The translations under genes were made by a program, and so were the position numbers. Positions 8,722 to 16,635 of a DNA stretch of 64,000 nucleotides are shown piece after piece. Source of the stretch: 43-108 sp001915545 (lineage in GTDB: Bacteria; Bacteroidota; Bacteroidia; Bacteroidales; Bacteroidaceae). The notes under the pieces were generated by a model, which saw only the letters and a program-made list of their open reading frames with translations, ran no database searches and was not told where the DNA came from. Within the stretch, counting starts at the first letter, position 1; every line of letters starts with the position of its first letter. The stretch spans positions 11,527-75,526 of the forward strand of contig CABUGV010000015.1 in the NCBI GenBank assembly GCA_902491215.1. Direction: 5' to 3'.

Positions 8722-8743
8722 AATAAAAAGACTACAGTTATAA

Positions 8744-8786
8744 TAAAAAAGCCCCGTCTGCACAGTAAAAATTGTGCAAACAGAGC
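8744..8786 (-). terminator. Terminator of the pdxJ-tonB-DJ-1 transcript
   Basis: GTCTGCACA (8756-8764) pairs with TGTGCAAAC (8773-8781) with one mismatch. On the minus strand a GGGGC and a T6 run follow. It separates this transcript from ispD. Confidence 0.65.
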
Positions 8787-8860
8787 ATTGCATTAATTAT
8801 TTCCCATACTCTACCAGCCTTCCACATTTATCAAAGAGCGAAAAACCGGCAGACATATTA

Positions 8861-9433
8861 TCAGTTATTTGCAGAAGCCAGAAGATCATTGTACACTACT
8901 CCGTTCTTCACATTTTCAACGACCTCCTTGCCACAGAAATGTTCAACTATAGCAAAACCGAGCGCAAACGCAGCACCGGCACCCTTACCAGTAAAGAACT
9001 GTCCGTCATGCTCAACCAGCTTGCCAGTATATTCTGCACCTTCCAGATACTTATCAAATCCTGGATAGCATGTAGCTTTCTTGCCCTTCAGCAAGCCCAA
9101 CGAACCGTAAACCATAGGAGCGGCACATATTGCAGCCAAAGGTTTACCAGCCTCATAGTGCTTCAATATAACATTCCTCAAACCCTCATGCTCCTTCAGA
9201 TTTGTAGAACCAGGCATTCCTCCAGGAAGAACAAGCATATCGGCGTCATCAAAACTGCAGTCTTCAAAAAGAGCGTCAGCCTGAATTTTTACACCATGAC
9301 TGCTTTCAACCAGAAGATTTCCGGTCACTGAAACAGTCTTCAATGTCAAACCTCCGCGTCTGCACGCATCAACAATGCCCAAGGCTTCGACTTCCTCAAA
9401 ACCTGTAGCAAGAAACAAATAAATTGTGTTCAT
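8861..9433 (-). CDS. DJ-1/PfpI family protein (YajL-like)
   Basis: A 190-aa protein of the class I amidotransferase-like DJ-1 superfamily. It starts MNTIYLFLATGFEEVEALG, the DJ-1 opening with the conserved Glu (FEEVEA), and carries the nucleophile elbow AAICAAPMVYG with the reactive Cys. The ATG at 9433 matches the family start; 14 further codons upstream are unlikely to be used. Members act in oxidative or carbonyl stress and are sometimes annotated as 4-methyl-5-thiazole monophosphate synthesis proteins, a name not supported by sequence. It is the last gene of the pdxJ-exbB-exbD-tonB run, 55 bases after tonB. Confidence 0.85.
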   Translation of the reverse strand: MNTIYLFLATGFEEVEALGIVDACRRGGLTLKTVSVTGNLLVESSHGVKIQADALFEDCSFDDADMLVLPGGMPGSTNLKEHEGLRNVILKHYEAGKPLAAICAAPMVYGSLGLLKGKKATCYPGFDKYLEGAEYTGKLVEHDGQFFTGKGAGAAFALGFAIVEHFCGKEVVENVKNGVVYNDLLASANN

Positions 9434-9488
9434 AAGATTCACTTTTGGATTGTTATACAAAGCTTCACATGTCACAAACTGATTCTGC

Positions 9489-10358
9489 TTATCTCAGTTT
9501 GAACCTGTAAGTTATCGTTCCACTCTCATTATTATTATCTGAAGCACTGAATGTAGATCTTCGTGCCGCGGCAATAGCTGCATTTCTAAGCAAAGAAGAA
9601 GTTGTTGTCGAGCTCTTAATTGTAGCACTTGTCACAACTCCCCTTGAATTTACGACAATTGCCACAACGACAGTACCTTCACTTGTAGGATCCTTATACT
9701 CCGGCACCTGAAGGAATTTCGGCGTACGCGATCCGACAACAGCGTTGACACCTGTACCTCCGACACCTGATTTTGCTCCCGAATTTGAATTTCCGGTGCT
9801 CACACCTTGTACTCCTTCACCAGAAGTTTCGCCACGCCCTGTACCTCCAGTCTTGCCGAAAGCACCCGTAACTTTTTTGTTTGCGGCAGCGGCAGCGGCT
9901 TCAATCTTGCGCCTTTCTTCCTCAGCACGCTTTCTGGCTTCCTCCTGACGTTTACGTTCTGCTTCTTCCTTGCGCCTGCGCTCTTCTTCCTGACGTTTCT
10001 TTTCTTCTTCCTGACGTTTCTTCTCCTCCAGATTCACACTAGGTTCCTTATCTTGTGTTATCAGAGGCTCCTTTGTTCCCTTTTCTGGTACAGGTTCCGG
10101 AGCATGTTCCTCCTCTGGAATCTGTTCCTCAACACTGGAATTCTCAGCTTCAGGAGGTGTCATATTATTACCCTCCTGAGCATCACCTGCATCAGGAACA
10201 TTACCAAGCATCACAGGTATGCCATCCTCCAGTTCATCCTTTTCGGGTTCACTTACCTGCAGTGTCAGAAACGCAAGAAAAGCCACAAGGACAGCATGCA
10301 CGACCACTGTCACGGCCGCTGCCTTAAGCTTGTCTTTCCTGTTATTATCTTCTACCAT
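9489..10358 (-). CDS. tonB: TonB-family energy transducer
   Basis: A 289-aa protein with one N-terminal membrane helix (about residues 13-33, AAVTVVVHAVLVAFLAF). A Pro/Glu-rich stretch follows, then a highly charged helix of repeated KRQEEE(K/R)KRQEE units (about 100-150) that would span the periplasm, then a Gly/Ser-rich linker. The C-terminal TonB domain (about 210-289) includes GTVVVAIVVNSRG and ends TYRFKLR. It passes proton-motive energy from ExbB/ExbD to outer-membrane receptors. The ATG at 10358 (MVEDNNRK) is used; the upstream extension overlaps the exbD gap and is unlike TonB. It lies 19 bases after exbD in one operon. Confidence 0.9.
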   Translation of the reverse strand: MVEDNNRKDKLKAAAVTVVVHAVLVAFLAFLTLQVSEPEKDELEDGIPVMLGNVPDAGDAQEGNNMTPPEAENSSVEEQIPEEEHAPEPVPEKGTKEPLITQDKEPSVNLEEKKRQEEEKKRQEEERRRKEEAERKRQEEARKRAEEERRKIEAAAAAANKKVTGAFGKTGGTGRGETSGEGVQGVSTGNSNSGAKSGVGGTGVNAVVGSRTPKFLQVPEYKDPTSEGTVVVAIVVNSRGVVTSATIKSSTTTSSLLRNAAIAAARRSTFSASDNNNESGTITYRFKLR

Positions 10359-10377
10359 CGAAACATCTTGTGTGATT

Positions 10378-10794
10378 TTACTTCTTCTCAGGAGGCCTTG
10401 TGGCCAAAACCATCTTGAAGTTGTTCTCGTTTGCAATATTCAGAACTTCCACAATATTCTTGTATGGAACAGATTCGTCAGCATACAACGAAACATACAA
10501 ATCTGTTGTGTCATTAACAGCTTCTCCCAGCACGGCAGGAAGCTCTTCCAAAGTTACCTTTTTTTCCTTATCATTGCCCGTAGCGGCATAGATGTTAAGG
10601 TCCTTGTCTATGACTACACGCGAAATCGTCTTTGCAGTAGTCTGTTTGCTGCCCTGCGGCAACAAAACCTTTATGGCATTAGGCGAAATCATTGTGCTGG
10701 TGATCATAAAGAAAATCAGAAGCAGGAAAATGATATCCGTCATCGACGCCATACTGAAAGTCGGAGATATTTTGGTTTTTCTTTTCAACGACAT
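10378..10794 (-). CDS. exbD: Biopolymer transport protein ExbD
   Basis: A 138-aa ExbD/TolR protein. A single membrane helix near residues 15-38 (FSMASMTDIIFLLLIFFMITSTM) carries the proton-carrying Asp of the ExbD family (MTDIIFLLL). The rest is periplasmic. It works with ExbB, 12 bases upstream, as the proton channel that powers TonB. Confidence 0.92.
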   Translation of the reverse strand: MSLKRKTKISPTFSMASMTDIIFLLLIFFMITSTMISPNAIKVLLPQGSKQTTAKTISRVVIDKDLNIYAATGNDKEKKVTLEELPAVLGEAVNDTTDLYVSLYADESVPYKNIVEVLNIANENNFKMVLATRPPEKK

Positions 10795-10806
10795 GGCGTA
10801 CAGCTT

Positions 10807-11430
10807 TTATTCGTTCAACAAATCCATGAAAGCCAACGACTTCTGTTCAATCTGATTAACGACGCCATCTACCTTGGCAACAAGATAGTTATATGCGAAA
10901 AGCGCTATGATACCGACGATAAGACCACCTACTGTAGTAACCATAGCCTGATATATACCGTTTGAAAGCATTGTTATGTCTATATTGTTGCCTGCATTTG
11001 ACATCTGCCAAAAAGCCTCAACCATGCCTATGACCGTACCAAGGAATCCGAGCATTGGCGCACCTCCAGCAATAGTTGCAAGAACCGGAAGACGTTTCTC
11101 AAGCAGTGCAACTTCAAGATTACCTGTATTTTCGATGGCACTCTGTACATCAGCTGCCGGACGCCCCATTCGGCTTATGCCACGTTCAATCATTCTTGCA
11201 GCCGGAGTATTTGTCACTCTACAGAAATTTACGGCAGATTTGACATCGCTGTTCTTGATATAATCGCGTATGCGGTCCATAAACATAGGATCATCCTTTT
11301 CAGCCCTCTTGATGGCAATGAAACGTTCTACGAATATATAAATCGCCAAAACCGACATAACAGCCAGTACAATCATTATCCAACCTCCTTTTTCTGCAAG
11401 CTCGAGGATGCTCATTTCACTTGTGTTCAT
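10807..11430 (-). CDS. exbB: MotA/TolQ/ExbB proton channel protein
   Basis: A 207-aa inner-membrane protein with three hydrophobic segments: about residues 16-36 (WIMIVLAVMSVLAIYIFVER), 112-135 (PVLATIAGGAPMLGFLGTVIG) and 155-180 (AMVTTVGGLIVGIIALFAYN). APMLGFLGTVIGMVEAF is the TolQ/ExbB signature. It forms the motor with ExbD. The start is only 8 bases after the pdxJ stop, so translation is probably coupled with pdxJ. ExbB is preferred over TolQ because tonB follows and no tolA, tolB or pal is present. Confidence 0.92.
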   Translation of the reverse strand: MNTSEMSILELAEKGGWIMIVLAVMSVLAIYIFVERFIAIKRAEKDDPMFMDRIRDYIKNSDVKSAVNFCRVTNTPAARMIERGISRMGRPAADVQSAIENTGNLEVALLEKRLPVLATIAGGAPMLGFLGTVIGMVEAFWQMSNAGNNIDITMLSNGIYQAMVTTVGGLIVGIIALFAYNYLVAKVDGVVNQIEQKSLAFMDLLNE

Positions 11431-11438
11431 AGCTTTCT

Positions 11439-12152
11439 TTATTGCAAACAGTTTTTATAGTTTTTAATTGTAGTTTGTAATCCCAGGTAAAGTGCATCGC
11501 AAACCAATGCATGTCCTATGCTTACTTCGTCAATCCAAGGGATTTGCTTATACAAATAATTCAGATTGTCAAGATTCAGGTCGTGGCCTGCGTTGAGTCC
11601 GAGGCCGCACTTTCTTGCAACTTTTGCCGCCTCGACAAACGGCTTCACAGCGGCTTCTCTGTCTGAAGCATACATTGTTGCATATGGTTCGGTATAGAGT
11701 TCTACTCTGTCTGCTCCAATCTTGGCTGCATATTCAATCATCTCAGGCTCTGTACCGACAAATATTGAGGTACGTATTCCAACTTCATTGAATGCGCCCA
11801 CAACATCTGTAAGGAAATCAAAATTGGCCTTTGTGTCCCAACCGGCATTTGACGTAATTTGTCCCGGTTTGTCAGGCACAAGAGTAACCTGCGTCGGTTT
11901 GACTCTCATTACAAGATCAATGAAACTGTTCTGCGGATATCCTTCGATATTGAATTCCGTTGTCAGAATCGGCTTCAAGTCGATTACGTCCTGATACCTG
12001 ATATGCCTCTCGTCTGGGCGCGGATGCACAGTGATGCCGTCTGCCCCAAATTTCTCACAATCTTCGGCCACTTTCAAAACGTCCGGATTGTTGCCACCTC
12101 TTGCATTACGGATAGTGGCAACCTTATTGATGTTAACGCTTAACTTTGTCAT
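11439..12152 (-). CDS. pdxJ: Pyridoxine 5'-phosphate synthase
   Basis: A 237-aa TIM-barrel enzyme that condenses 1-deoxy-xylulose 5-phosphate with 3-amino-2-oxopropyl phosphate to make pyridoxine 5'-phosphate. Diagnostic stretches are SVNINKVATIRNARG, GITVHPRPDERHI, LVPDKPGQITSN and the C-terminal GLNAGHDLN and EVSIGHAL. It heads the transcript that continues into exbB, exbD, tonB and the DJ-1 gene. The vitamin gene has no functional link to TonB; the grouping is simply conserved in this order of bacteria. The leader runs about 145 nt from the promoter at 12305-12312. Confidence 0.95.
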   Translation of the reverse strand: MTKLSVNINKVATIRNARGGNNPDVLKVAEDCEKFGADGITVHPRPDERHIRYQDVIDLKPILTTEFNIEGYPQNSFIDLVMRVKPTQVTLVPDKPGQITSNAGWDTKANFDFLTDVVGAFNEVGIRTSIFVGTEPEMIEYAAKIGADRVELYTEPYATMYASDREAAVKPFVEAAKVARKCGLGLNAGHDLNLDNLNYLYKQIPWIDEVSIGHALVCDALYLGLQTTIKNYKNCLQ

Positions 12153-12187
12153 TTATACTGATAACATATATTTAATTTACGCCGTTA

Positions 12188-12220
12188 TTGAAATGCGTAC
12201 GCCAAAAAAGCGTATATTTG
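12188..12220 (+). promoter_or_regulatory. Probable promoter of nadK
   Basis: TTG (12188-12190), a 22-base spacer, then TATATTTG (12213-12220). The transcript would carry a leader of about 145 nt before the nadK ATG. Confidence 0.5.
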
Positions 12221-12304
12221 TTCCTAAAGCCTCGCGGAAGAAGCATTTTGCATAACCAAAACAAGTATCCAAACCGTTCGGTTATTTACGGAACACCAAT
12301 AATG

Positions 12305-12312
12305 CAAAAGTA
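12305..12312 (-). promoter_or_regulatory. -7 box of the pdxJ operon
   Basis: TACTTTTG on the minus strand (12312-12305) matches TAnnTTTG. It fires toward pdxJ and through the nadK promoter region, so the two divergent leaders overlap by about 75 nt. Confidence 0.5.
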
Positions 12313-12370
12313 GCTATTTTTCCTTTATGCTGTTAATTTAAGGATTTAATTTGTCAAAAAAAAACAAAAC

Positions 12371-13258
12371 ATGGCATATAGAAGTATGAAGTTCGCTTTA
12401 TTCGGCAATGTCTATCAGGCTAAAAAATCTACAGCGGTACAGAAGCTGTTCAGTGTGATATCCGCAAAAGGCGGAGAACTTTCAATACAAAAGGATTTTC
12501 ACAGTTTTCTCAAAGATAAAGTCAAAATAGAGATACCCGACTGCAAAATCATAGACGGCAATGATTTTACGGCCGACATTGCAGTGTGCATGGGCGGAGA
12601 CGGAACATTTCTAGATGTTGCCAGCAGAGTCGGAGGCAAAGAAATCCCAATACTTGGAATAAACACAGGACGTTTAGGTTTTCTTGCAAATTTCTCATCC
12701 GACGAAATCGAATATGCCATCGACTGTATATATTCGAACGATTTCAAGATAGAAAAACACAGTGTCCTACAGATTACCTGCGACGATGCAGAACTGAAAG
12801 GATGTCCGTATGCCCTAAATGAAATTGCAATACTTAAGCACGACATATCCTCAATGATAGGCATAAAGACATCAATCAACGGAGAATATCTGACTACATA
12901 TCTGGCCGACGGCCTCATTGTCGGTACACCTACCGGCTCAACGGCCTACTCGCTCAGTGTAGGCGGTCCTATAATCGTTCCGCAGTCGGAAACCATATCG
13001 CTTGCTCCGGTTGCTCCGCATAGCCTCAATGCAAGACCGCTGGTGCTCTGCGACGACTCAGAAATAGAACTGACAGTTGAAAGCCGCAGCCATAATTTTC
13101 TGATTGCCATCGACGGAAGGAGCCAAAGTTACGAAGAAGGCATCACTCTACGCATAAAAAAGGCGCCTCACTGCGTCAAATCTATTACAAAACCCGGACA
13201 TAGCTATTTCAAGACCCTTCGCCACAAAATGATGTGGGGAGCAGACAACAGACGCTGA
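12371..13258 (+). CDS. nadK: NAD kinase
   Basis: A 295-aa ATP/polyphosphate-dependent kinase that makes NADP from NAD. The catalytic GGDGTFLD motif is present near residues 76-83, followed by NTGRLGFLANF. The second diagnostic box TPTGSTAYSLSVGGPI binds NAD. Family members usually begin MKFALFGN, so the ATG at 12386 is an equally good start. The ABC exporter begins seven bases after the stop, indicating one operon. Confidence 0.93.
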   Translation: MAYRSMKFALFGNVYQAKKSTAVQKLFSVISAKGGELSIQKDFHSFLKDKVKIEIPDCKIIDGNDFTADIAVCMGGDGTFLDVASRVGGKEIPILGINTGRLGFLANFSSDEIEYAIDCIYSNDFKIEKHSVLQITCDDAELKGCPYALNEIAILKHDISSMIGIKTSINGEYLTTYLADGLIVGTPTGSTAYSLSVGGPIIVPQSETISLAPVAPHSLNARPLVLCDDSEIELTVESRSHNFLIAIDGRSQSYEEGITLRIKKAPHCVKSITKPGHSYFKTLRHKMMWGADNRR

Positions 13259-13264
13259 ACATAG

Positions 13265-14938
13265 ATGAGAATAAGGAACAATAAATATCCGCTTGCCCAG
13301 ATGGCCAAGTGGTTATGGTCATACCATAAAGGATGCAGAAGACAAGCAATAACAAACATCATTTTGGGATTGCTTCAAATAACATTAAGCCTGGCTGGAG
13401 TAGAAGTACTAAAAAACCTGACAGACACAGCCACAGGATCAGACAAAGGTCCATTATGGAATTATGCCATACTGCTCGCCATACTTCTCGTTGCCGAAAT
13501 ACTCACAGGTATAGGTGCCTCATGGGCCAGAGGAATTCTGGGTGTGCGTTCGCAGAACAACATGCAGAAGCAGTTTTTCACGAAAATTCTGAACAGCAGA
13601 TGGGCAGGCAATGAAAAATTCCACAGCGGAGACATTCTCAACAGACTCTACGGCGATGTATACGACATTGTAAATCTTATGACAGAAGCCATTCCGTCAA
13701 TACTTATCGTCACCGTACAGTTCATAGCATCCGTTATCTATCTTTACAGCATGAACAGCACACTGGCGTATATTCTCATAACAGTGTCACCGCTGTTCAT
13801 GATTCTCAGCAAACTGTATTTCAAGCGCATGAGAAAAATTGTCAGACGCATCAAAGACAGCAACAGCCACATACAGGCACTCATGCAGGAAAGTATACAA
13901 CACAGGATGGTCATAAAGACGCTGGAGCAGGACAGCAACATACTCAACGGACTGGAACGACGTCAGAAACTTCTATGCCGTCAAGTTGCCAAACGGACCC
14001 GTTTCTCCGTAATTTCACGAACCATGCTCAATTTCGGATTTGCCGGAGGCTACATGATTGCCCTTGTATGGGGAATCTACGGACTGCGCGACGGAGGCAC
14101 AAGCATAGGTATATTGCTGGCCTTCACACAACTTGTAGGAAAGATACAGCGGCCTATGCTTGATTTCGTCCGCCTTGTACCAACTTTTGTCGGAAGCGCC
14201 ACTTCTTGCGAAAGACTTATGGAACTTGACGAACTTACAGCCGAAGAGCATGCAGAAAAAACAACCGTACAGATGCCTGCAGGTGTTAAATTTACTGATG
14301 TGACCTGTCGTTACACCGATGACGGCCGCACAATTCTTAGAAACTTCAACCACGATTTCCGCCCTGGAACTTTTACAGCCATACTCGGAGAAACAGGAGC
14401 CGGGAAAACCACACTTATAAGAATGATGCTGGCACTGCTGACTCCGCAAGAAGGCAAAGTGGAAATATACGGCAAAGACGGAACGACCTACAGAGTCACC
14501 CCTGGTACAAGATGCAACTTTTCGTATGTACCGCAAGGCAACACACTTTTCAGCGGTACCATACGTGACAATATGAGAATGGGCCGGCACGATGCCACGG
14601 ACGCACAAATCATCGAAGCCCTGCAAAATGCCTGCGCCGATTTCGTAATGGAACTGCCCGACAAACTTGACACCGTATGCGGAGAACACGGCTACGGACT
14701 GTCTGAAGGACAGGCTCAACGCATTGCTGTGGCCAGAGCCCTGCTCCGTCCTGGAGGAATCCTGTTGCTGGACGAAGCAACTTCCGCACTCGACGAAAAG
14801 ACAGAAATCACAATGCTGAACCGCATAAAGGAAATATATAAAGGCAAAACCATAATTTTCGTAACACACAGGACAGCAATAAAAAATCTTTCAACAGACA
14901 AGCTGGTACTGGAAAGGTATGCATCTTACATTAATTGA
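13265..14938 (+). CDS. ABC transporter, fused permease and ATPase
   Basis: A 557-aa half-transporter of the MsbA/exporter type. The N-terminal half (to about 310) holds six predicted membrane helices, for example IILGLLQITLSLAGVEVL and MIALVWGIYGLRDGG. The ATPase half carries Walker A GETGAGKTTL, Q-loop YVPQGNTLFSG, signature LSEGQ, Walker B ILLLDEATSALD and H-loop THR. It would act as a homodimer exporting lipids, peptides or drugs; the substrate is unknown. It follows nadK by six bases. The next downstream sequence is the palindromic repeat array at 15010, whose first stem plus T6 could act as its terminator. Confidence 0.88.
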   Translation: MRIRNNKYPLAQMAKWLWSYHKGCRRQAITNIILGLLQITLSLAGVEVLKNLTDTATGSDKGPLWNYAILLAILLVAEILTGIGASWARGILGVRSQNNMQKQFFTKILNSRWAGNEKFHSGDILNRLYGDVYDIVNLMTEAIPSILIVTVQFIASVIYLYSMNSTLAYILITVSPLFMILSKLYFKRMRKIVRRIKDSNSHIQALMQESIQHRMVIKTLEQDSNILNGLERRQKLLCRQVAKRTRFSVISRTMLNFGFAGGYMIALVWGIYGLRDGGTSIGILLAFTQLVGKIQRPMLDFVRLVPTFVGSATSCERLMELDELTAEEHAEKTTVQMPAGVKFTDVTCRYTDDGRTILRNFNHDFRPGTFTAILGETGAGKTTLIRMMLALLTPQEGKVEIYGKDGTTYRVTPGTRCNFSYVPQGNTLFSGTIRDNMRMGRHDATDAQIIEALQNACADFVMELPDKLDTVCGEHGYGLSEGQAQRIAVARALLRPGGILLLDEATSALDEKTEITMLNRIKEIYKGKTIIFVTHRTAIKNLSTDKLVLERYASYIN

Positions 14939-15009
14939 AATGATTACGGTTGCCTAATCATATAATTTAATGCAAAAATACAGAAATCCAGCATTTCATG
15001 AATAAAACT

Positions 15010-15064
15010 CCGAGCGCTCAAAGATAAAACCACGAGCCCTCGGATTTTTTATTATGAGCGCTCA
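15010..15064. repeat. Palindrome array, site A (three units, possibly a fourth)
   Basis: Units of the family YGAGSGCYCR: CCGAGCGCTC (15010-15019), GAGCCCTCGG (15034-15043) and TGAGCGCTCA (15055-15064), plus a decayed TAGGGGCTCA at 15077-15086. Centre spacing is 24, 21 and 22 bases. The first two units can fold into a stem with one mismatch and are followed by ATTTTTT. This is the most degraded of the four copies in the window. Confidence 0.7.
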
Positions 15065-15222
15065 GAAAATTCAACATAGGGGCTCACAGAATCATTTATA
15101 TTTAAAACAAGACAACATTACACTTATGAACCAGATGTTCTGCAATATTGCACGTGCTGACAGCAAATAAGTTGTTTTAACTATAAATTACCACTATTTC
15201 ACATATATTTAAAACGTATCCA

Positions 15223-15255
15223 TTTGCGATGAGCCGTCAAATAGACCTATCTTTG
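15223..15255 (+). promoter_or_regulatory. Promoter of the RND efflux operon
   Basis: TTTG (15223-15226), a 21-base spacer, then TATCTTTG (15248-15255). Transcription should begin near 15262, giving a leader of about 280 nt ahead of the adaptor gene. Confidence 0.6.
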
Positions 15256-15539
15256 TAGCATAAAAGAGACATTAACCTAGTAAAAACCTTATTTCAACAA
15301 CAAATTGACATAAACGACATTACGGACGGACTACCAAAATTCAACGGGTGGTCCTAAGGCACAGTAGAAAGACTGATGCTGACAAGACAAATGGACCTTG
15401 CACTTTTCTGCATAAACAACCATGTTTACGACAAGCAGAATGGGCATGGCCATAATGGCGTATATGCAGGCTATAGGTGATGGAACAAAAAAAGCGACAT
15501 TTAGGCAAGAAATATTTATAAATTATATTTTGACATACC
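15256..15539 (+). other. Long leader before the efflux operon
   Basis: No gene is convincing in this 280-nt stretch. A 34-codon frame starts at an ATG near 15375 but resembles nothing known. There is no TetR or MarR regulator gene, which often precedes such operons. It may be an unusually long 5' leader or the remains of a lost regulator. Confidence 0.4.
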
Positions 15540-16622
15540 ATGAACAAAAAAGTTAGATGGGGGCTGATTGCTTTTATAGCAATAGGTCTTGCAGGATGGG
15601 GAATATACTCTCAACTGCCGAAAACGAATGAGGATCTGAAAGCAGCAGATGAGGTGTCGGGAAAAGATGCCAAGGAAAAACAGATTCTGAATGTTAACGC
15701 GAAGATTATAAAGCCGGAATCGCTGACTGACGAAATAAAGATCAGCGGACGTCTGTTGCCGGATGAAGAAGTGGATCTGACATTCGAAACTTCAGGAAAG
15801 ATTGTAGAAATAAACTTCAAGGAAGGTTCGGCTGTTAAAAAGGGACAGCTTCTGGCAAAAGTCAATGACCGCCAGCTGCAGGCTCAGCTGGAACGTCTGC
15901 AGGCTCAGGTGAAACTTGCTGAGGACAGAGTGTACAGACAGCAGACATTGCTCAAGAGAGATGCCGTAAGTCAGGAGGCATACGAGCAGGTGAAGACCGA
16001 TCTGGCAACTTTGTTGGCCGACATCAACATTGTAAAGGAAAACATAGCTCTGACAGAACTGAGAGCGCCATTCGACGGTGTAATCGGTCTGAGACAGGTC
16101 AGTGTGGGTACTTATGCTTCGCCTACAACAATCATTGCAAAACTTACAAAGACAGCACCGCTGAAGGTGGAATTTGCCGTGCCTGAACGATATGCAGGAC
16201 AGCTCAAGAACGGAGTGAACCTGGATTTCCATATCGAAGGTTTCCTGGAAGCTTTCCATGCCAAGGTGTACGCAGTGGAATCGACCATCGACCAGGAGCT
16301 GCATCAGCTCACAGTGAGGGCACTCTATCCTAACAGCGCCAGAAAACTGCAGCCGGGAAGATATGCCAGCATCGAACTCAAGAAAGATGAGGTGAAGAAC
16401 GCACTGGCCATTCCGTCAGAGGCTATCGTGCCTGAAATGGGAAAAGACAAGGTGTATCTGTATAAATCGGGCAAGGCACAGCCGGTGGACATCACTACCG
16501 GAATAAGAACCGAAGCTCTCGTGCAGGTAGTCAAGGGCCTCAACATTGGAGATACGATTATTACATCCGGAACACTGCAGCTTCGTACCGGACTGCCGGT
16601 GAAGCTTGACAACATTAAATAA
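15540..16622 (+). CDS. RND efflux periplasmic adaptor (membrane fusion protein)
   Basis: A 360-aa HlyD/AcrA-type adaptor. An N-terminal membrane anchor (about 6-24, WGLIAFIAIGLAGWGIYS) is followed by a lipoyl-like half (GKIVEINFKEGSAVKKGQLLAK). A coiled-coil hairpin comes next (about 115-165, QLQAQLERLQAQVKLAEDRV), then the second lipoyl half (LRAPFDGVIGLRQVSVG), a beta barrel and the membrane-proximal domain. It links the inner-membrane pump to the outer-membrane channel. There is no lipobox Cys, so it is tethered by its helix. It is the first gene of a three-gene operon, 13 bases from the pump. Confidence 0.92.
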   Translation: MNKKVRWGLIAFIAIGLAGWGIYSQLPKTNEDLKAADEVSGKDAKEKQILNVNAKIIKPESLTDEIKISGRLLPDEEVDLTFETSGKIVEINFKEGSAVKKGQLLAKVNDRQLQAQLERLQAQVKLAEDRVYRQQTLLKRDAVSQEAYEQVKTDLATLLADINIVKENIALTELRAPFDGVIGLRQVSVGTYASPTTIIAKLTKTAPLKVEFAVPERYAGQLKNGVNLDFHIEGFLEAFHAKVYAVESTIDQELHQLTVRALYPNSARKLQPGRYASIELKKDEVKNALAIPSEAIVPEMGKDKVYLYKSGKAQPVDITTGIRTEALVQVVKGLNIGDTIITSGTLQLRTGLPVKLDNIK

Positions 16623-16635
16623 ACAAGTCTAAACC

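Noticed and set aside
9870..10030. Repetitive DNA inside tonB considered as a tandem-repeat element
   Set aside because: It encodes the Lys/Glu/Arg-rich periplasmic helix of TonB, a normal feature of these proteins.
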